Assembly (NCBI RefSeq): GCF_004795255.1 | Contig: NZ_SSBQ01000002.1 | Location: forward strand, 1,035,001-1,099,000 | Direction: 5' to 3' | Origin: Streptomyces sp. RKND-216 | GTDB taxonomy: Bacteria; Actinomycetota; Actinomycetes; Streptomycetales; Streptomycetaceae | DNA length: 64,000 nucleotides | In this document: positions 33,442 to 42,729 of the stretch, piece after piece | How positions within the stretch are numbered: the stretch's first letter is position 1 | Layout: the number at the start of each line of letters is the position of its first letter | Position numbers and translations under genes: made by a program | Notes under the pieces: generated by a model | What the model saw: the letters and a program-made list of their open reading frames with translations, nothing else | The model's database searches: none | Told to the model about the DNA's origin: nothing

Positions 33442-34095
33442 TCAGATCCGGTACCCGGCGCCGGGGACGGTGAGGATGACCGGAGGCTCGCCGAGCTTGC
33501 GGCGCAGGGTCATCACGGTGACGCGGACGACATTGGTGAACGGATCGGTGTTCTCGTCCCACGCCTTCTCCAGCAGCTGCTCGGCGGAGACCACATTCCC
33601 CTCGCCGCGCATCAGCACCTCCAGCACCGCGAACTCCTTCGGCGCGAGCTGCACCTGCCGGCCCTCCCGGAACACCTCGCGGCGGTTGGGGTCCAGCTTG
33701 ATCCCCGCTCGCTCCAGCACCGGCGGCAGCGCGGCCGTCGTACGACGGCCCAGGGCACGGACCCGGGCGATCAGCTCGCTGAACGCGAAGGGCTTGGGAA
33801 GGTAGTCGTCGGCGCCGATCTCCAGGCCCTCGACGCGGTCGCTGACATCGCCCGACGCGGTGAGCATCAGCACGCGGGTGGGCAGACCGGACTCGACGAT
33901 CGCCCGGCAGACGTCGTCGCCGTGCACCAGCGGCAGGTCCCGGTCGAGGACGACGACGTCGTAGTCGTTGACGCCCACGCGCTCCTCGGCGGCCGCGCCG
34001 TCGTAGACCACGTCGACGGCCATGGCCTCCCGCCTCAGTCCGGTCGCCACGGCATCGGCGAGCAGCTGCTCGTCCTCGACGACGAGTACGCGCAC
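33442..34095 (-). CDS. cutR: Response regulator CutR
   Basis: 217 residues from GTG 34095, with GGAAGGAAG upstream; the frame open to 34386 is leader. Receiver domain with phospho-Asp in VVVLDRDLPLV and Lys in YLPKPF; OmpR-type winged helix ending VRVTVMTLRRKLGEPPVILTVPGAGYRI. With CutS it forms the secretion-stress two-component system first described as suppressing antibiotic production in S. lividans. Adjacent genes, 3-nt gap. Confidence 0.94.
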   Translation of the reverse strand: MRVLVVEDEQLLADAVATGLRREAMAVDVVYDGAAAEERVGVNDYDVVVLDRDLPLVHGDDVCRAIVESGLPTRVLMLTASGDVSDRVEGLEIGADDYLPKPFAFSELIARVRALGRRTTAALPPVLERAGIKLDPNRREVFREGRQVQLAPKEFAVLEVLMRGEGNVVSAEQLLEKAWDENTDPFTNVVRVTVMTLRRKLGEPPVILTVPGAGYRI

Positions 34096-34309
34096 GGCGG
34101 TCTTCCTTCCCTGTCCGGTCCGGTCGGTCCGGCCCTGTCCTCGGTGCACCCCGGCGGGGCGGGCAGCTGTGCCGCCGGGGCGGTCACGGGTGCGGCGGCA
34201 CGGGACCACCGCGCCGCACCCCAGCGGCGTGCTCCCCTCATCCTGCCCGCCCTGCCGGTAAACCGGCGGTAAGAGGAGGTGACGGACTGCGGGAGTGTAC
34301 GCGGGACGA

Positions 34310-34347
34310 CCGGGGATTTTTTTCACCGCCGGTGAGGTTTTCCCCGG
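34310..34347. repeat. Nested inverted repeat upstream of cutR
   Basis: CCGGGGA...TCCCCGG encloses CACCGCCGGTG, with a seven-T run between the arms on one side. It lies in the 411-nt gap between cutR and the small gene at 34507. Could be a terminator or an operator for the divergent genes. The rest of the gap shows nothing clear. Confidence 0.45.
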
Positions 34348-34506
34348 CATCAAGGTGGGGAGGACGAGTGCACACCCAACGATCACGCCTTGCCGGCGGC
34401 ATGGCCCGACCCACCCGGGCTTTCGCGCCGGCCGGGCAGCACGTCGTGATCGTGCCCATCACCCTCGGCACACCCCCGTGCCGCCGACCATGACGAGGGG
34501 GCGCAC

Positions 34507-34701
34507 ATGGACGCGTTCACCGCAGGCATTCTGCAGCGGATACGGAGCACCCAGTCCGATCTGCACGCCGCTCGTGAGTCGGGCGACGACTTCCTCGTGG
34601 ACGTCGAGCAGGCCGAACTGGAGGATCTGCGGCGCATCGCCGCCGATCACGGCGTGGACGTGGACCGCATCAGCCGGGGGGTCAGCGCCTCCCCCTGCTG
34701 A
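34507..34701 (+). CDS. Small conserved hypothetical protein
   Basis: 64 residues, MDAFTAGILQRIRSTQSDLHAARESGDDFLVDVEQAELEDLRRIAADHGVDVD in pieces: amphipathic helices, acidic, no Cys except near the end. GAGGGGG before the ATG. Codon use fits a real gene and a hairpin terminator follows 69 nt downstream. Function unknown. Confidence 0.75.
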   Translation: MDAFTAGILQRIRSTQSDLHAARESGDDFLVDVEQAELEDLRRIAADHGVDVDRISRGVSASPC

Positions 34702-34770
34702 CACTGACGTTCGCGGCCGTCCCTCCACGACGGGCTGCGCCATCGCCGCCGACACAGCCGACACAGGGAT

Positions 34771-34798
34771 GTGCCCCGGGCCCGAAGGCCCGGGGCAC
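34771..34798 (+). terminator. Intrinsic terminator after the small hypothetical gene
   Basis: GTGCCCCGGGCC and GGCCCGGGGCAC form a perfect 12-bp stem with a CGAA loop. Confidence 0.85.
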
Positions 34799-35082
34799 AC
34801 CCCTGTGCGGAGCGACCGCCGGTCCGGCGTGCGGAGCGAGGGCCGGTGGTCGGCTCACGCGCGCGAGGGACGCGGTCGGGGTGCATCACCTCGGTCCCGC
34901 CCGGACAGCGAGCACCTGGCGGGACCGAGGACCGCCAAGGACCGCGCATTGCCGGGCCTTCCCGCTCAGCCGGACGGCACCATTGCGCCCGGCGAGCGCC
35001 TTCACGACGGTGCTTCCGGGGAGGCGGCGACGGCCGCCGGCGCCCCTCTGCGGGCTGTGCGGAGACCCGCACGGACGGGGGT
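34799..35082. other. Intergenic region after the terminator
   Basis: No coding sequence recognised between the terminator and the end of the inositol monophosphatase gene. Confidence 0.4.
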
Positions 35083-35928
35083 TCAGTCGTGCCAGGCGCC
35101 GAGGGCGTCGAGGAGGGGCTGGAGGGCGCGGAAGACCCCCGGGGAGGCAGCGACCGTCAGGGCCTCGCCCAGCGGCTCGCCCGGCCGGCCACCGGTCAGC
35201 GCACCGGCCTCGCGGGCGATCAGGTCGCCGGCCGCCCAGTCCCAGCGGTGCAGTCCGCGTTCGTAGAAGCCGTCGAGCCGGCCCGCGGCCACGTCGCAGA
35301 GGTCGACGGCCGCCGAGCCGGACCGGCGGATGTCGCGGACCTGCGGGACGAGACGGCGCGCCACCTCCGCCTGGGCGACGCGCCGCTCCTGGACGTAGTT
35401 GAAACCGGTGCCGACGAGGGCCTGGTCGAGCGAGGGAGAGGTCCGGCACCGCACCGGCCGGCCGTTGCGGAAGGCGCCGTGTCCGGCGACGGCCCGGAAG
35501 GTCTCCGCGCGGGAGGGGATCTCGACGACGCCGACGACGGTCTCGCCCCGGTACTCCGCGGCGACAGAGACGCCCCAGGACGGGAGGCCGTAGAGGTAGT
35601 TGACGGTGCCGTCGATCGGGTCGATGATCCAGCGCACTCCGCTGGTGCCGTCCACCGAGGCGCCCTCTTCGCCGAGCACGCCGTCGTCCGGCCGGTGCTC
35701 GGCGAGGTGCCCGGTGATCAGCTTCTCGGCGGCGAGGTCCATCTCGGTCACGACGTCGATGGGGCTGGTCTTCGTGGCCGCCACTCCCAGGTCGTCCGGC
35801 CTCCCGTCGCGCAGCAGCACACCGGCCCGTTCCGCCGCCGCCAGCGCGGTCTCCAGCAGGTCGGCCTTGAGCCGCTCGAGCGCGTCGGGGTCTGAGGCGG
35901 CGCGGGGGCGGTGGTGTCCGTCGGTCAC
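35083..35928 (-). CDS. Inositol monophosphatase family protein
   Basis: 281 residues. Family metal-site motifs: GEEGAS, WIIDPIDGTVNYLYG (DPxDGT) and WDWAAGDLIAREAG. Dephosphorylates inositol-1-phosphate or a related sugar phosphate. GTG start at 35928; 36 nt separate it from the upstream ferrochelatase gene on the same strand. Confidence 0.92.
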   Translation of the reverse strand: MTDGHHRPRAASDPDALERLKADLLETALAAAERAGVLLRDGRPDDLGVAATKTSPIDVVTEMDLAAEKLITGHLAEHRPDDGVLGEEGASVDGTSGVRWIIDPIDGTVNYLYGLPSWGVSVAAEYRGETVVGVVEIPSRAETFRAVAGHGAFRNGRPVRCRTSPSLDQALVGTGFNYVQERRVAQAEVARRLVPQVRDIRRSGSAAVDLCDVAAGRLDGFYERGLHRWDWAAGDLIAREAGALTGGRPGEPLGEALTVAASPGVFRALQPLLDALGAWHD

Positions 35929-35964
35929 GGTGGTCGTGCTCCTCGTCGTCGGGGTCGGGCGGGG

Positions 35965-37077
35965 TCAGGTGTAGGGGCTGTCCGCGCCGGCCGCGGCGGG
36001 TTTCGGCGTGCGGGCCGGGCAGCAGCCGGCCGGGCACACGTCGTGGCTCGGCCCGAGGGTGCCGAGCGCGCAGCGCCGCGGCCGTTCGCCGCGTTCGGTG
36101 GCGGCCCGTTCCCGCACCAGTTCGCGGACGGCCGCGGCGAAGCGCGGATCGTCGCCCACGGTCGCCGAGCGGGCGGCGGGCAGTCCCAGTTCCTCGGCCT
36201 TGGCCATGGCCTCGGTGTCGAGGTCGTACAGCACCTCCATGTGGTCGGAGACGAAGCCGACGGGGATCATGACGACCGCGGGCGCACCGGAGCCGTACAG
36301 GTCCTCCAGGTGGTCGCAGACGTCCGGCTCGAGCCAGGGCACCTGCGGCGAGCCGCTGCGCGACTGGTAGACGAGCTGCCAGGGCCGGTCGACGCCGGTG
36401 GCCTCCCGTACCGCTTCGGCGATCACCCGGGCCGCGTCCAGGTGCTGGGCGACGTACGCGCCGCCGTCCGGGCCGGAGGTCTCGGCGGACGCGGTGGGGA
36501 TGGAGTGGGTGCAGAAGGCGAGGTGGGCGCCGTCGCGCACGGCCTCCGGGAGCCTGCCCAGGGCGGCCAGGACGCCGTCGGTCACCGGGTCGAGGAATCC
36601 GGGGTGGTTGAAGTAGTGGCGCAGCTTGTCGACGCGCGGCAGCGCCAGGCCCTCCTCCTCCAGCGCGGCAAGCGACTCGGCGAGGTTCTCGCGGTACTGC
36701 CGGCAGCCGGAGTAGGAGGCGTAGGCGCTGGTGGTGAGCACCAGGACGCGGCGCGCGCCGCCCTGGACGGCGTCGCGGAGGGCGTCGGTGAGGTACGGCT
36801 CCCAGTTGCGGTTGCCCCAGTGGACCGGGAGGTGGAGTCCGTGCGCGGCGAAGTCCTTGCGCAGCGCCTCCGCCAGTGCCCGGTTCTGCGCGTTGATGGG
36901 GCTGACGCCGCCGAACCGGTAGTAGTGCCGTCCGACCTCCTCCAAACGTTCCCGGGGGATTCCGCGGCCCCGGGTGACGTTCTCCAGGAAGGGCACCACG
37001 TCCTCGGGTCCCTCCGGGCCGCCGAAGGAGAGGAGGAGCAGGGCGTCGTAGGGGCGGGCTTCGAGCGCGTCGGACAT
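35965..37077 (-). CDS. hemH: Coproporphyrin ferrochelatase
   Basis: 370 residues from ATG 37077; the frame open to 38400 is antisense to the next gene. Begins [22 protein letters not shown], has catalytic His in [12 protein letters not shown] and metal-site Glu in [14 protein letters not shown]. The C-terminus carries a Cys cluster ([18 protein letters not shown]) typical of actinobacterial enzymes with a [2Fe-2S] centre. Inserts iron into coproporphyrin III in the Gram-positive heme route. Transcribed with inositol monophosphatase. Confidence 0.94.
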   Translation of the reverse strand: MSDALEARPYDALLLLSFGGPEGPEDVVPFLENVTRGRGIPRERLEEVGRHYYRFGGVSPINAQNRALAEALRKDFAAHGLHLPVHWGNRNWEPYLTDALRDAVQGGARRVLVLTTSAYASYSGCRQYRENLAESLAALEEEGLALPRVDKLRHYFNHPGFLDPVTDGVLAALGRLPEAVRDGAHLAFCTHSIPTASAETSGPDGGAYVAQHLDAARVIAEAVREATGVDRPWQLVYQSRSGSPQVPWLEPDVCDHLEDLYGSGAPAVVMIPVGFVSDHMEVLYDLDTEAMAKAEELGLPAARSATVGDDPRFAAAVRELVRERAATERGERPRRCALGTLGPSHDVCPAGCCPARTPKPAAAGADSPYT

Positions 37078-37206
37078 GTCATCGATCCTGCCACCCGGGC
37101 CGCCCCGAGCCGCGCAGGGCCCGTGAGTATGATCCCCGCAGCCGCCGGGGGAGGCGGCCCGTGGGCACGGGCCGTACGAGGAGTCCGCCGCAGGAGGGGG
37201 TCGGGT

Positions 37207-38526
37207 ATGCGCGCACCGAGCAGGAGCGGCTCGCCGACGTGGCGGAACTGGGCGGGGAACGTCGGGATGCGTCCGGTCCGCACGGTGGCGCCGTCCTCGA
37301 CGGCGGCGCTGGCCGAGGCGGTGCGCCGGGCGGCGGAGGACGGCCTGCCGGTGAAGGCGGCAGGCACCGGCCACTCCTTCACCACGGTCGCGGCGACGGA
37401 GGGTGTGCTGCTGCGCACGGACCGGCTGTGCGGGGTGCGGAACATCGACCGGGCGGCCGGCACGGTCACGGTCGCGGCGGGCACGCCGCTGTGGCAGCTC
37501 AACGAGGCCCTCGCCGGCGAGGGTCTGTCGCTGACCAACATGGGCGACATCATGGAGCAGACGGTGGCCGGGGCGGTGAGCACCGGCACGCACGGCACGG
37601 GCCGCGACTCGGCGGGGCTGGCGGCACAGGTCGTCGGGCTGGAGCTGGTGCTCGCGGGCGGCTCGGTCCTGCGGTGCTCGGCCGAGGAGAACGCCGACGT
37701 GTTCGCCGCGGCCCGCGTCGGTCTGGGCGCACTGGGCGTGATCAGCGAACTCACCTTCGCCGTCGAGCCGTTGTTCCTGCTCACCGCCCGGGAGGAACCG
37801 ATGCCGTTCGGGCGGGTGACCGAGGAGTTCGACCAGCTCGCGGCGGAGAACGAGCACGTCGAGTTCTACTGGTTCCCGCACACCGAGCACTGCAACACCA
37901 AGCGCAACAACCGCAGTCCGGGCCCCCCGAGGCCGCTGCACCGCGTGCGCGGCTGGGTGGACGACGAACTGCTGTCGAACGGCGTGTTCCGCGCCGTGTG
38001 CGCACTGGGCCGAGCCGTGCCGGGAACGGTTCCCGGGACCGCCCGGATCGCCGGCCGGGCGCTGTCCGCGCGCAGCTACACCGACGTCCCCTACCGGGTG
38101 TTCACCACGCCGCGGCGGGTGCGGTTCCTGGAGATGGAGTACGCGCTGCCGCGCGAGGCCGGGATGGCGGCGCTGCGCGAACTCCGGGCTCTCATCGAGC
38201 GGTCGGACTTCCGGGTGAGCTTCCCCGTCGAGGTGCGCACCGCACCGGCCGACGACATCACCCTGTCGACGGCGAGCGGGCGGGACAGCGTCTACCTCGC
38301 CGTGCACATGTACCGGGGGGCACCGCACGAGGCGTACTTCACAGCCGCGGAACGGATCATGGCGGCGCACAGCGGGCGCCCACACTGGGGGAAGCTGCAC
38401 TCGCGGGACGCCACGTGGCTGGCGGAGGCGTACCCGCGGTTCGGGGATTTCCTGGCACTGCGTGACCGTCTCGACCCGGGGCGGGCGTTCGGCAACGACT
38501 ATCTGAGGCGGGTACTCGGGGACTGA
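37207..38526 (+). CDS. FAD-linked oxidase, D-arabinono-1,4-lactone oxidase/alditol oxidase family
   Basis: 439 residues from ATG 37207 preceded by AGGAGGGGG. FAD-binding PCMH domain (about 15-185): [37 protein letters not shown], and [18 protein letters not shown], the site of covalent FAD in relatives. The C-terminal ALO domain ends [26 protein letters not shown]. Oxidises a sugar alcohol or aldonolactone with O2; exact substrate unknown. Divergent from hemH. Confidence 0.9.
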   Translation: MRAPSRSGSPTWRNWAGNVGMRPVRTVAPSSTAALAEAVRRAAEDGLPVKAAGTGHSFTTVAATEGVLLRTDRLCGVRNIDRAAGTVTVAAGTPLWQLNEALAGEGLSLTNMGDIMEQTVAGAVSTGTHGTGRDSAGLAAQVVGLELVLAGGSVLRCSAEENADVFAAARVGLGALGVISELTFAVEPLFLLTAREEPMPFGRVTEEFDQLAAENEHVEFYWFPHTEHCNTKRNNRSPGPPRPLHRVRGWVDDELLSNGVFRAVCALGRAVPGTVPGTARIAGRALSARSYTDVPYRVFTTPRRVRFLEMEYALPREAGMAALRELRALIERSDFRVSFPVEVRTAPADDITLSTASGRDSVYLAVHMYRGAPHEAYFTAAERIMAAHSGRPHWGKLHSRDATWLAEAYPRFGDFLALRDRLDPGRAFGNDYLRRVLGD

Positions 38527-38937
38527 GCGGAGTCGGGTGGGACACCCAACTCCCCAGAGACCGGATCGCAGCCTTCCACTTGTGTCGATCTAGTGAATGT
38601 CCGGACGGCTCGACGCGGCGCGCGAGGGCGCGCCGAGCGCCTGAAGCCCACCCGCGGACGGGAGTTCGGCGGCGCGTCACCCACACCCGGATGGTCCGAA
38701 TGGAGTAGTGTGACGAGCCCTGGCCTCGGCCCCGACCCTGGCTTCGCTGCCCAGCGTGACATCCCGTCACGTTGAGTGGCCAACGTGTCACCGTGCCATA
38801 ACGGCGGAGCGGGACCGGGGCTCGACACGCCGGGCGAGTCGGCAAGGTTGTGGCAGGCTGCACCCGGGCAGGCCACACTCGTCCAAGCGGGAGCAGCGAC
38901 GCACGTGACGTCGGCAGGCACCACCGGGGAGGTTCCC
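38527..38937. other. Intergenic region upstream of sepH
   Basis: Both flanking genes read rightward. No gene is recognised; the open frames here lack coding character. It should contain the sepH promoter, but I could not assign -35/-10 boxes. Confidence 0.4.
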
Positions 38938-40005
38938 ATGCCCGAACTGCGTGTCGTGGCCGTCAGCAACGACGGCACACGGCTGGTGCTCAAGGCTGCC
39001 GACAGCACGGAATACACCCTTCCGATCGACGAACGGCTGCGCGCCGCGGTGCGCAACGACCGTGCGCGCCTGGGGCAGATCGAAATCGAGGTGGAGAGCC
39101 ACCTGCGCCCCCGGGACATCCAGGCCCGGATACGAGCCGGCGCCACCGCCGAAGAGGTCGCGCAGATGGCCGGCATCCCCGTCGAGCGGGTCCGCCGCTT
39201 CGAGGGCCCGGTACTGGCCGAGCGCGCGTTCATGGCGGAGCGCGCCCGGAAGACACCCGTGCGTCGCCCGGGCGAGAGCACCGGTCCGCAGCTCGGCGAG
39301 GTGGTGGCCGAGCGGCTGCTGCTGCGCGGCGCGGACAAGGACACCGTGCTGTGGGACTCCTGGCGCCGGGACGACGGCACCTGGGAAGTGGTGCTCGCCT
39401 ACCGGGTCGCCGGCGAACCGCACTCGGCCGGCTGGACGTACGACCCGCCGCGGCGGCTGGTGCAGGCCGTGGACGACGAGGCGCGTTCACTCATCGGCGA
39501 GACCGACGACACCCCCGAGCCGAGCTTCCCCTTCGTGCCGCGCATCGCGCGACTGCCGCGGGACCGCGGAGACCGGGGCGAGCGCGGGGACCGGCCGGAT
39601 CTGGAGCCCGCCGCACTGCCGCCCGCATCGGCCGACGGCGCCCCCGCGGAAGCCGCCGACTCGCTGACCAGCCTGCTGGAGGCGGTGCCGAGCTTCCGGG
39701 GTGACCTGGTCGTGCCCGAGCGGCCCGCCGCCGTGCAGTCGGCCGACGCTGAGGAGGACGGCACGGCCGTCGCCGACCGCGAGTCCGACGAGGACCGGGA
39801 GCAGATCGACCCGCCCGCCCCCGCGGCCAGCGCGGGCTCCGCGTACGCGGACGTGCTGATGCCCCGTTCGGTGAAGGCGCACCGCGAACGGCTCACGGGG
39901 AACACCGATCGGCAGGCCGAGGCGGACGGCGTCCGGCCCGGCCGGCGGGCCGCGGTGCCCAGCTGGGACGAGATCGTCTTCGGCACGCGGCGCAAGAAGG
40001 AGTGA
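38938..40005 (+). CDS. sepH: Cell division protein SepH
   Basis: 355 residues from ATG 38938 with GGGGAGG upstream. The N-terminal DUF3071 domain (about 1-180) starts MPELRVVAVSNDGTRLVLK and includes an HTH-like segment IRAGATAEEVAQMAGIPVERVRRFEG; a long disordered acidic linker follows, then a conserved tip VPSWDEIVFGTRRKKE. SepH promotes FtsZ assembly during septation in actinobacteria. Strong two-way terminator directly after the stop. Confidence 0.95.
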   Translation: MPELRVVAVSNDGTRLVLKAADSTEYTLPIDERLRAAVRNDRARLGQIEIEVESHLRPRDIQARIRAGATAEEVAQMAGIPVERVRRFEGPVLAERAFMAERARKTPVRRPGESTGPQLGEVVAERLLLRGADKDTVLWDSWRRDDGTWEVVLAYRVAGEPHSAGWTYDPPRRLVQAVDDEARSLIGETDDTPEPSFPFVPRIARLPRDRGDRGERGDRPDLEPAALPPASADGAPAEAADSLTSLLEAVPSFRGDLVVPERPAAVQSADAEEDGTAVADRESDEDREQIDPPAPAASAGSAYADVLMPRSVKAHRERLTGNTDRQAEADGVRPGRRAAVPSWDEIVFGTRRKKE

Positions 40006-40007
40006 CC

Positions 40008-40063
40008 GGGCGGCCGGCCCCGCCCCTCGCGGACTTCCCGCGGAGGGGCGGGGCCGGCCGCCC
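40008..40063. terminator. Bidirectional terminator between sepH and the sulfurtransferase
   Basis: Long GC-rich inverted repeat: GGGCGGCCGGCCCCGCCCCT pairs with AGGGGCGGGGCCGGCCGCCC around a GCGG/CCGC inner stem. It serves both convergent genes. Confidence 0.85.
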
Positions 40064-40072
40064 AGGCCGGTC

Positions 40073-40903
40073 TCAGCCCGCTTCCGGGCCGATGGCCACC
40101 GGCCGCGCCGGGTCGGCGGTCCACTCGCTCCACGAGCCCGGGTAGAGCGCGGCGTCGATCCCCGCCTCGGCGAGGGCCAGCAGTTCGTGCGCGGCCGACA
40201 CGCCGGAGCCGCAGTACACGCCGACCTCGGTGCCCGGTGTGACGCCGAGCGCGGCGAAGTGCGCGGCGAGTTCCGCGGCCGGGCGGAAAGTGCCCCGGTC
40301 GGTGACGGTCGCGGTGGTGGGCGCGGAGAGGGCGCCGGGGATGTGTCCGGCGACCGGGTCGAGCGGCTCCACCTCGCCGCGGTACCGCTCGCCGGCACGG
40401 GCGTCGAGCAGCGCCCCACGGCGGGCGAGCTCCGCCGCCCCGTCCGCGTCCAGCGTGGGCAGGGAACCGGGTACGGGCGTGAAGTCGCCGACGGCGGGCT
40501 CGGGCAGGTCCTTCGTCAGCGGCCCGTCCCAGACCGGGAGACCGCCGTCCAGCACGCGCACGTCCGGGTGCCCGGCCCAGCGCAGCAGCCACCAGGCGCG
40601 CGCGGCGGCCCACCCGAGGCCCCCGTCGTAGGTGACCACGGGACGGTCGGCGGACACGCCGGCGCGGCGCATCGCGGCGCCGAACACCTCCGGCGCGGGC
40701 AGCGGGTGGCGTCCGGTGCCCGGCCCCGCGGGCGCGGCGAGTTCGGTGTCCATGTCGACGTAGACGGCGCCCGGCAGGTGGCCTTCGGCGTAGGCGGGGC
40801 GGCCGGGCGGGCCGCCGGGGACGTAGCGGACGTCGAGCAGCACCGGCGGCCGGGGACCGGCCAGTTCGGCTGCCAGCGCGGAGGCGGTGAGGAGTGCGGT
40901 CAT
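40073..40903 (-). CDS. Sulfurtransferase, two rhodanese domains (mercaptopyruvate type)
   Basis: 276 residues. N-terminal inactive rhodanese domain (LLDVRYVPGG...HLPGAVYVDMD) and C-terminal active domain with Cys in VYCGSGVSAAHEL. The CGSGVS loop is that of 3-mercaptopyruvate sulfurtransferase rather than thiosulfate rhodanese (CRKGVT). Moves sulfane sulfur to thiols or cyanide. ATG 40903 follows GGAGG. Confidence 0.92.
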   Translation of the reverse strand: MTALLTASALAAELAGPRPPVLLDVRYVPGGPPGRPAYAEGHLPGAVYVDMDTELAAPAGPGTGRHPLPAPEVFGAAMRRAGVSADRPVVTYDGGLGWAAARAWWLLRWAGHPDVRVLDGGLPVWDGPLTKDLPEPAVGDFTPVPGSLPTLDADGAAELARRGALLDARAGERYRGEVEPLDPVAGHIPGALSAPTTATVTDRGTFRPAAELAAHFAALGVTPGTEVGVYCGSGVSAAHELLALAEAGIDAALYPGSWSEWTADPARPVAIGPEAG

Positions 40904-41030
40904 GACGCCATCCTCCCGCAACCGCGTCCCGCCGTCCCGCGCCTCCGCCCGCGCTACGGGACCGGATGACACAATCCACCGCACGGGTACACGGAAGAGA
41001 CCGCACCGACGATGGTCAGGGGAGCAGCAG

Positions 41031-41840
41031 ATGACGCAGACAGTCAGCGCGCGGCAGCGACGGCAGACTCCGGGCACGCCGTGTTGGGCCAGTCTCATGG
41101 TGCGCGACCTCGACCGCAGCCGGGACTTCTACCAGGGCCTCTTCGGCTGGGAGTTCACCGCCGGACCGCAACAGCTCGGCCCGTACGTCAGGGCGGTGCT
41201 CGACGGGCGTGAGGTGGCCGGACTCGGCGAGACTCCGTCGGGCCGGCGCTTCCCTGCCGCCTGGACCCCCTACCTGGCCAGCGACGACGCCGACGAGACG
41301 GCGGCCCTCATCCGGCTGTGCGGCGGTACCGTCGCCGTGGGCCCGCTCGACTTCGGCGACACGGGACGGCTGGTGGTCGCCGCCGATCCCGGCGGCGCCG
41401 CGTTCGGCGTCTGGCAGAGCGACGAGGACACCGGTGTCCAGGTGGTGGAGAACGCCCCGGGGACGCCCGTGTGGTTCGAGCTGCTGACGCACACGACCGC
41501 GGGGCCGGGCGCCTTCTATCCATCGGTGTTCGGCTACGGGACCAAGCCCGACCCGGGAGGCGACGAGCAGGACCGGCTGACACTGCTGGTCGGAGACCGG
41601 CCGGTGGCGACCGTGCGCGGCACGGACGGGGCCCGGCCGTCGGCGCACGGACCGCACTGGAAGACCTGCTTCGCCGTCCGCGACGTCGAGGACACGGTGC
41701 GGCGGGCCCGGGAACTGGGCGGCCGACTGGTCCGGGAGCCGCATCCCACGCCGTACGGTGTGCGGGCGACGGTGGCGGACGCCGAGGGGGCGGAGTTCAG
41801 CGTACGGGAGCAGCCGGGGGCGTCCGGCGATGCGTCCTGA
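41031..41840 (+). CDS. VOC/glyoxalase family protein, two tandem domains
   Basis: 269 residues with two betaalphabetabetabeta repeats: MVRDLDRSRDFYQGLFGWEF / LVVAADPGGAAFGVWQ and TPVWFELLTHTTAGPGAFYPSVFGY / ATVADAEGAEFSV. Similar to Streptomyces proteins annotated as hydroxylase or glyoxalase-like; no substrate can be inferred. AGGGGAG before the ATG. Confidence 0.9.
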   Translation: MTQTVSARQRRQTPGTPCWASLMVRDLDRSRDFYQGLFGWEFTAGPQQLGPYVRAVLDGREVAGLGETPSGRRFPAAWTPYLASDDADETAALIRLCGGTVAVGPLDFGDTGRLVVAADPGGAAFGVWQSDEDTGVQVVENAPGTPVWFELLTHTTAGPGAFYPSVFGYGTKPDPGGDEQDRLTLLVGDRPVATVRGTDGARPSAHGPHWKTCFAVRDVEDTVRRARELGGRLVREPHPTPYGVRATVADAEGAEFSVREQPGASGDAS

Positions 41841-41862
41841 AGGGGGCGCGAGCCCGGCGGTC

Positions 41863-42633
41863 TCAGGCGGGTGAGCCTCCGGGCCCCCGCACACCCTCCG
41901 GCGCCGGGGCCGAGCCGTTCGCGGGGGCCGAGCCGTTCACTCCGCCGGGAGCCGGGCGCGGCGGCGGAGGCGCGGCCACGGCATCCACGGGCAGAACGTC
42001 CGGGGAGAGCGGCGCGGCACCCGCCGTCACCGCCGTGAGCCGACGGCGGTGGTGCCGCCTGCACAGCACCTCGTAGCCGATCTCCGCGGCCGGGCCGCCC
42101 CGTCCGCCGATGTCGCCGACGACGACCTGCGCACCCTCGACCACCATGCGCCCGCCGACCGTACGCGCGTTGTGGGTGGCGCGGGCACCGCACCAGCACA
42201 GCGCCTCGACCTGCAACGCCTCGATGCGGTCGGCCAGTTCCATCAGCCGCTGGGAGCCGGGAAAGAGCTTGGTGCGGAAGTCGGTGGTGATGCCGAAGGC
42301 GTACACGTCTATGCCGAGGTCGTCCACGATGCGGGCCAGCTGGTCGACCTGGTCCGGGGAGAGGAACTGCGCCTCGTCGGCGATCACGTAGTCGCTGCGC
42401 CCGCCCGCGGTCAGGTGCCGGACGAGATGCAGGTGGAAGTCGAAGTCCTCGTCCGTCTCGACTGCCTCCGTCACCAGGCCCAGGCGGGAGGACAACAGCC
42501 CCTCCCCCGCCCGGTCGTTCCGGGTGAAGATCATGCCCTGGAGGCCGCGTGCCGACCGGTTGTGCTCGATCTGGAGGGCCAGCGTGCTCTTGCCGCAGTC
42601 CATCGTGCCGGAGAAGAAGACCAGCTCGGGCAT
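41863..42633 (-). CDS. tdk: Thymidine kinase
   Basis: 256 residues. Type II TK: P-loop GTMDCGKST (residues 9-17), DEAQFLSPDQVDQL (Walker B and base), lasso domain, and zinc ligands in CWCGARAT...CRRHH. Phosphorylates thymidine for dTTP salvage. A Pro/Ala-rich tail of about 55 residues beyond the family core is unusual but looks disordered. The 96-nt gap upstream has a 13-nt direct repeat (GTGGGGCGTGACG twice). Confidence 0.95.
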   Translation of the reverse strand: MPELVFFSGTMDCGKSTLALQIEHNRSARGLQGMIFTRNDRAGEGLLSSRLGLVTEAVETDEDFDFHLHLVRHLTAGGRSDYVIADEAQFLSPDQVDQLARIVDDLGIDVYAFGITTDFRTKLFPGSQRLMELADRIEALQVEALCWCGARATHNARTVGGRMVVEGAQVVVGDIGGRGGPAAEIGYEVLCRRHHRRRLTAVTAGAAPLSPDVLPVDAVAAPPPPRPAPGGVNGSAPANGSAPAPEGVRGPGGSPA

Positions 42634-42729
42634 GGAGAAGACGGACCTTTCGGGTCGGGGGACGGTGGGCGGTCGCAGTCGCGGTGGGGCGTGACGGTGG
42701 GGCGTGACGGTCCGTCGTGCGGCGTGGCG

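Noticed and set aside
37078..38400. N-terminal extension of hemH to an 811-residue protein.
   Set aside because: The added part is antisense to the FAD-linked oxidase gene. Family alignment and AGGA support ATG 37077.
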